Source: an uncultured Fibrobacter sp. | Lineage (GTDB): Bacteria; Fibrobacterota; Fibrobacteria; Fibrobacterales; Fibrobacteraceae | DNA: 64,000 nt | Assembly (NCBI RefSeq): GCF_947166265.1 | Contig: NZ_CAMVDO010000012.1 | Location: 1 to 64,000, forward strand | Direction of reading: 5' to 3' | Shown: positions 63,345-64,000 of the stretch, piece by piece | Layout: every line of letters starts with the position of its first letter | Numbering within the stretch: position 1 is the stretch's first letter | Made by a program: the position numbers and the translations under genes | The notes under the pieces: model-generated | What the model was told of the DNA's origin: nothing | What the model saw: the letters and a program-made list of their open reading frames with translations, nothing else | The model's database searches: none

Positions 63345-64000
63345 ATGGAAAGTTTAACAGCAAAATTATGCGCATTTGCACGAGCCTGGCATTCTCTACA
63401 ATCGGACCATACCGTTTTCAATGACTTTTTGGCGTTCGACCTGATGGGCCGCGAGGAGTATGAAAATGTTTCGCGCTTGATTCTAAAGCGGTTTCCGCAG
63501 GAATCAGAAAATTCGGTCGAATATTTCAACCGGAAATACTTCCTCCCGATTGTACTTTCGAGGAGTCGCTTCGCCGAAGATCGCGTTAAGCTCCTTGCCC
63601 GTTCGGGAAAGATTCAATATGTAATTTGCGGTGCGGGTGTAGACACGTTCTCGTTCCGCAACAAAGACCCGAATGTCGAAGTTTTTGAATTGGATTTGCT
63701 TCCGACGCAAAGCTACAAGAAAAATCGCATTCGCGAACTCAAGTGGAGCGTTTCGGAGAATGTCCATTTTGTGGCGATCGACTTCAGCAAGGACAGCATT
63801 GTCGAAAGACTTGTCGCAAATGGCTTTGACTGCAAAAAGCCGACAGTTATTAGCATTCTGGGTGTCTCATATTATCTTCCGCTTCCTGTTTTTGCAGAAA
63901 CCGTGCGGCAGTTTTCAGAGATTGCATCAACCGGCATTTCGATTGTATTTGATTACTTGCAAAAAGATGCGTATTCGAATTCCGTTCAAGAATTGCGAAA
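63345..64000 (+). CDS. Leucine carboxyl methyltransferase-family SAM enzyme (partial)
   Basis: A reading frame that starts at ATG 63345 (AAAAGGA 9 nt upstream) and runs off the window after about 218 residues. The start SLTAKLCAFARAWHSLQSD and FNDFLAFDLMG, then VICGAGVDTFSFR near 93 and the ELDLL motif, identify the SAM-dependent methyltransferases of the leucine carboxyl methyltransferase family (TIGR00027 type), often of unknown substrate. Separated from nifX by a terminator, so probably not part of the reductase system. Confidence 0.82.
   Translation, partial: MESLTAKLCAFARAWHSLQSDHTVFNDFLAFDLMGREEYENVSRLILKRFPQESENSVEYFNRKYFLPIVLSRSRFAEDRVKLLARSGKIQYVICGAGVDTFSFRNKDPNVEVFELDLLPTQSYKKNRIRELKWSVSENVHFVAIDFSKDSIVERLVANGFDCKKPTVISILGVSYYLPLPVFAETVRQFSEIASTGISIVFDYLQKDAYSNSVQELR

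Overview
The window looks like the chromosome of a Gram-negative anaerobe, most likely a Fibrobacter-type bacterium. This assignment is by general impression: purine-rich AGGAG leaders, moderate GC, porins and lipoproteins with signal peptides, and dispersed hairpin repeats. No rRNA or taxonomic marker is present to prove it.

Region 1 (1-8.3 kb) is AT-rich and reads like a horizontally acquired defence island. It holds the C-terminal part of an SMC/Rad50-like ATPase with a zinc hook, a small protein resembling a phosphorothioation-associated family, an 852-residue unknown with a helix-turn-helix, a small duplicated Cys/His protein, and a restriction-modification system with two DNA methyltransferases. 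A non-coding stretch and an orphan antitoxin-like small ORF separate it from the rest.

Region 2 (8.5-63.2 kb) is a very large sulfur-acquisition island. It contains: (a) a structured leader and metY, an iron alcohol dehydrogenase, an AhpD-like protein, a sulfonate/taurine-type ABC transporter and a taurine-type aminotransferase; (b) sulfate uptake (sbp-cysTWA) and reduction to sulfide (cysDN, AprAB-like, siroheme sulfite reductase) with another MetY-type enzyme; (c) a protein-thiocarboxylate set (TusA, a ThiS/HcyS-like carrier ending Gly-Gly-Cys, an E1 enzyme, a JAMM protease); (d) cysE, a cysteine desulfurase with a long disordered N-terminus, a Family 2A encapsulin shell, and a MoaD-E1-rhodanese fusion with its own JAMM protease; (e) two more MetY enzymes, a DUF4418/ABC exporter-like module and a second sulfonate-type binding lipoprotein; (f) metK, then a methyltransferase plus a DMSP-lyase-family cupin; (g) vitamin B6 synthesis (pdxR, pdxST), bioB and a rhodanese-TusA-DsrE fusion; (h) a third sulfonate-type ABC transporter and a porin beside a nitrogenase-like reductase operon (H-D-K) with divergent NifB and NifX-type cofactor genes. 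The last genes are best explained as a methylthio-alkane reductase-like system releasing methanethiol, not as nitrogen fixation.

The unifying discovery is a shared promoter. Eight sites have exactly the same 70-bp layout: a TAT-N11-ATA dyad of LysR type, 17 bp, [A/T]GTATTGGAC (or a close variant) as -35, an 18-bp spacer and TATATT as -10. Five further promoters (before the first metY, the metY-reductase operon, the second porin, nifH-like and nifB) are variants. The genes therefore look like one sulfur-limitation regulon. Read together they suggest that the cell takes up sulfate, sulfonates and organic sulfur, makes sulfide or methanethiol, carries sulfur on protein thiocarboxylates, joins it to O-acetylhomoserine by several MetY enzymes, and stores sulfur in an encapsulin compartment. 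The window ends inside a leucine carboxyl methyltransferase-family gene.
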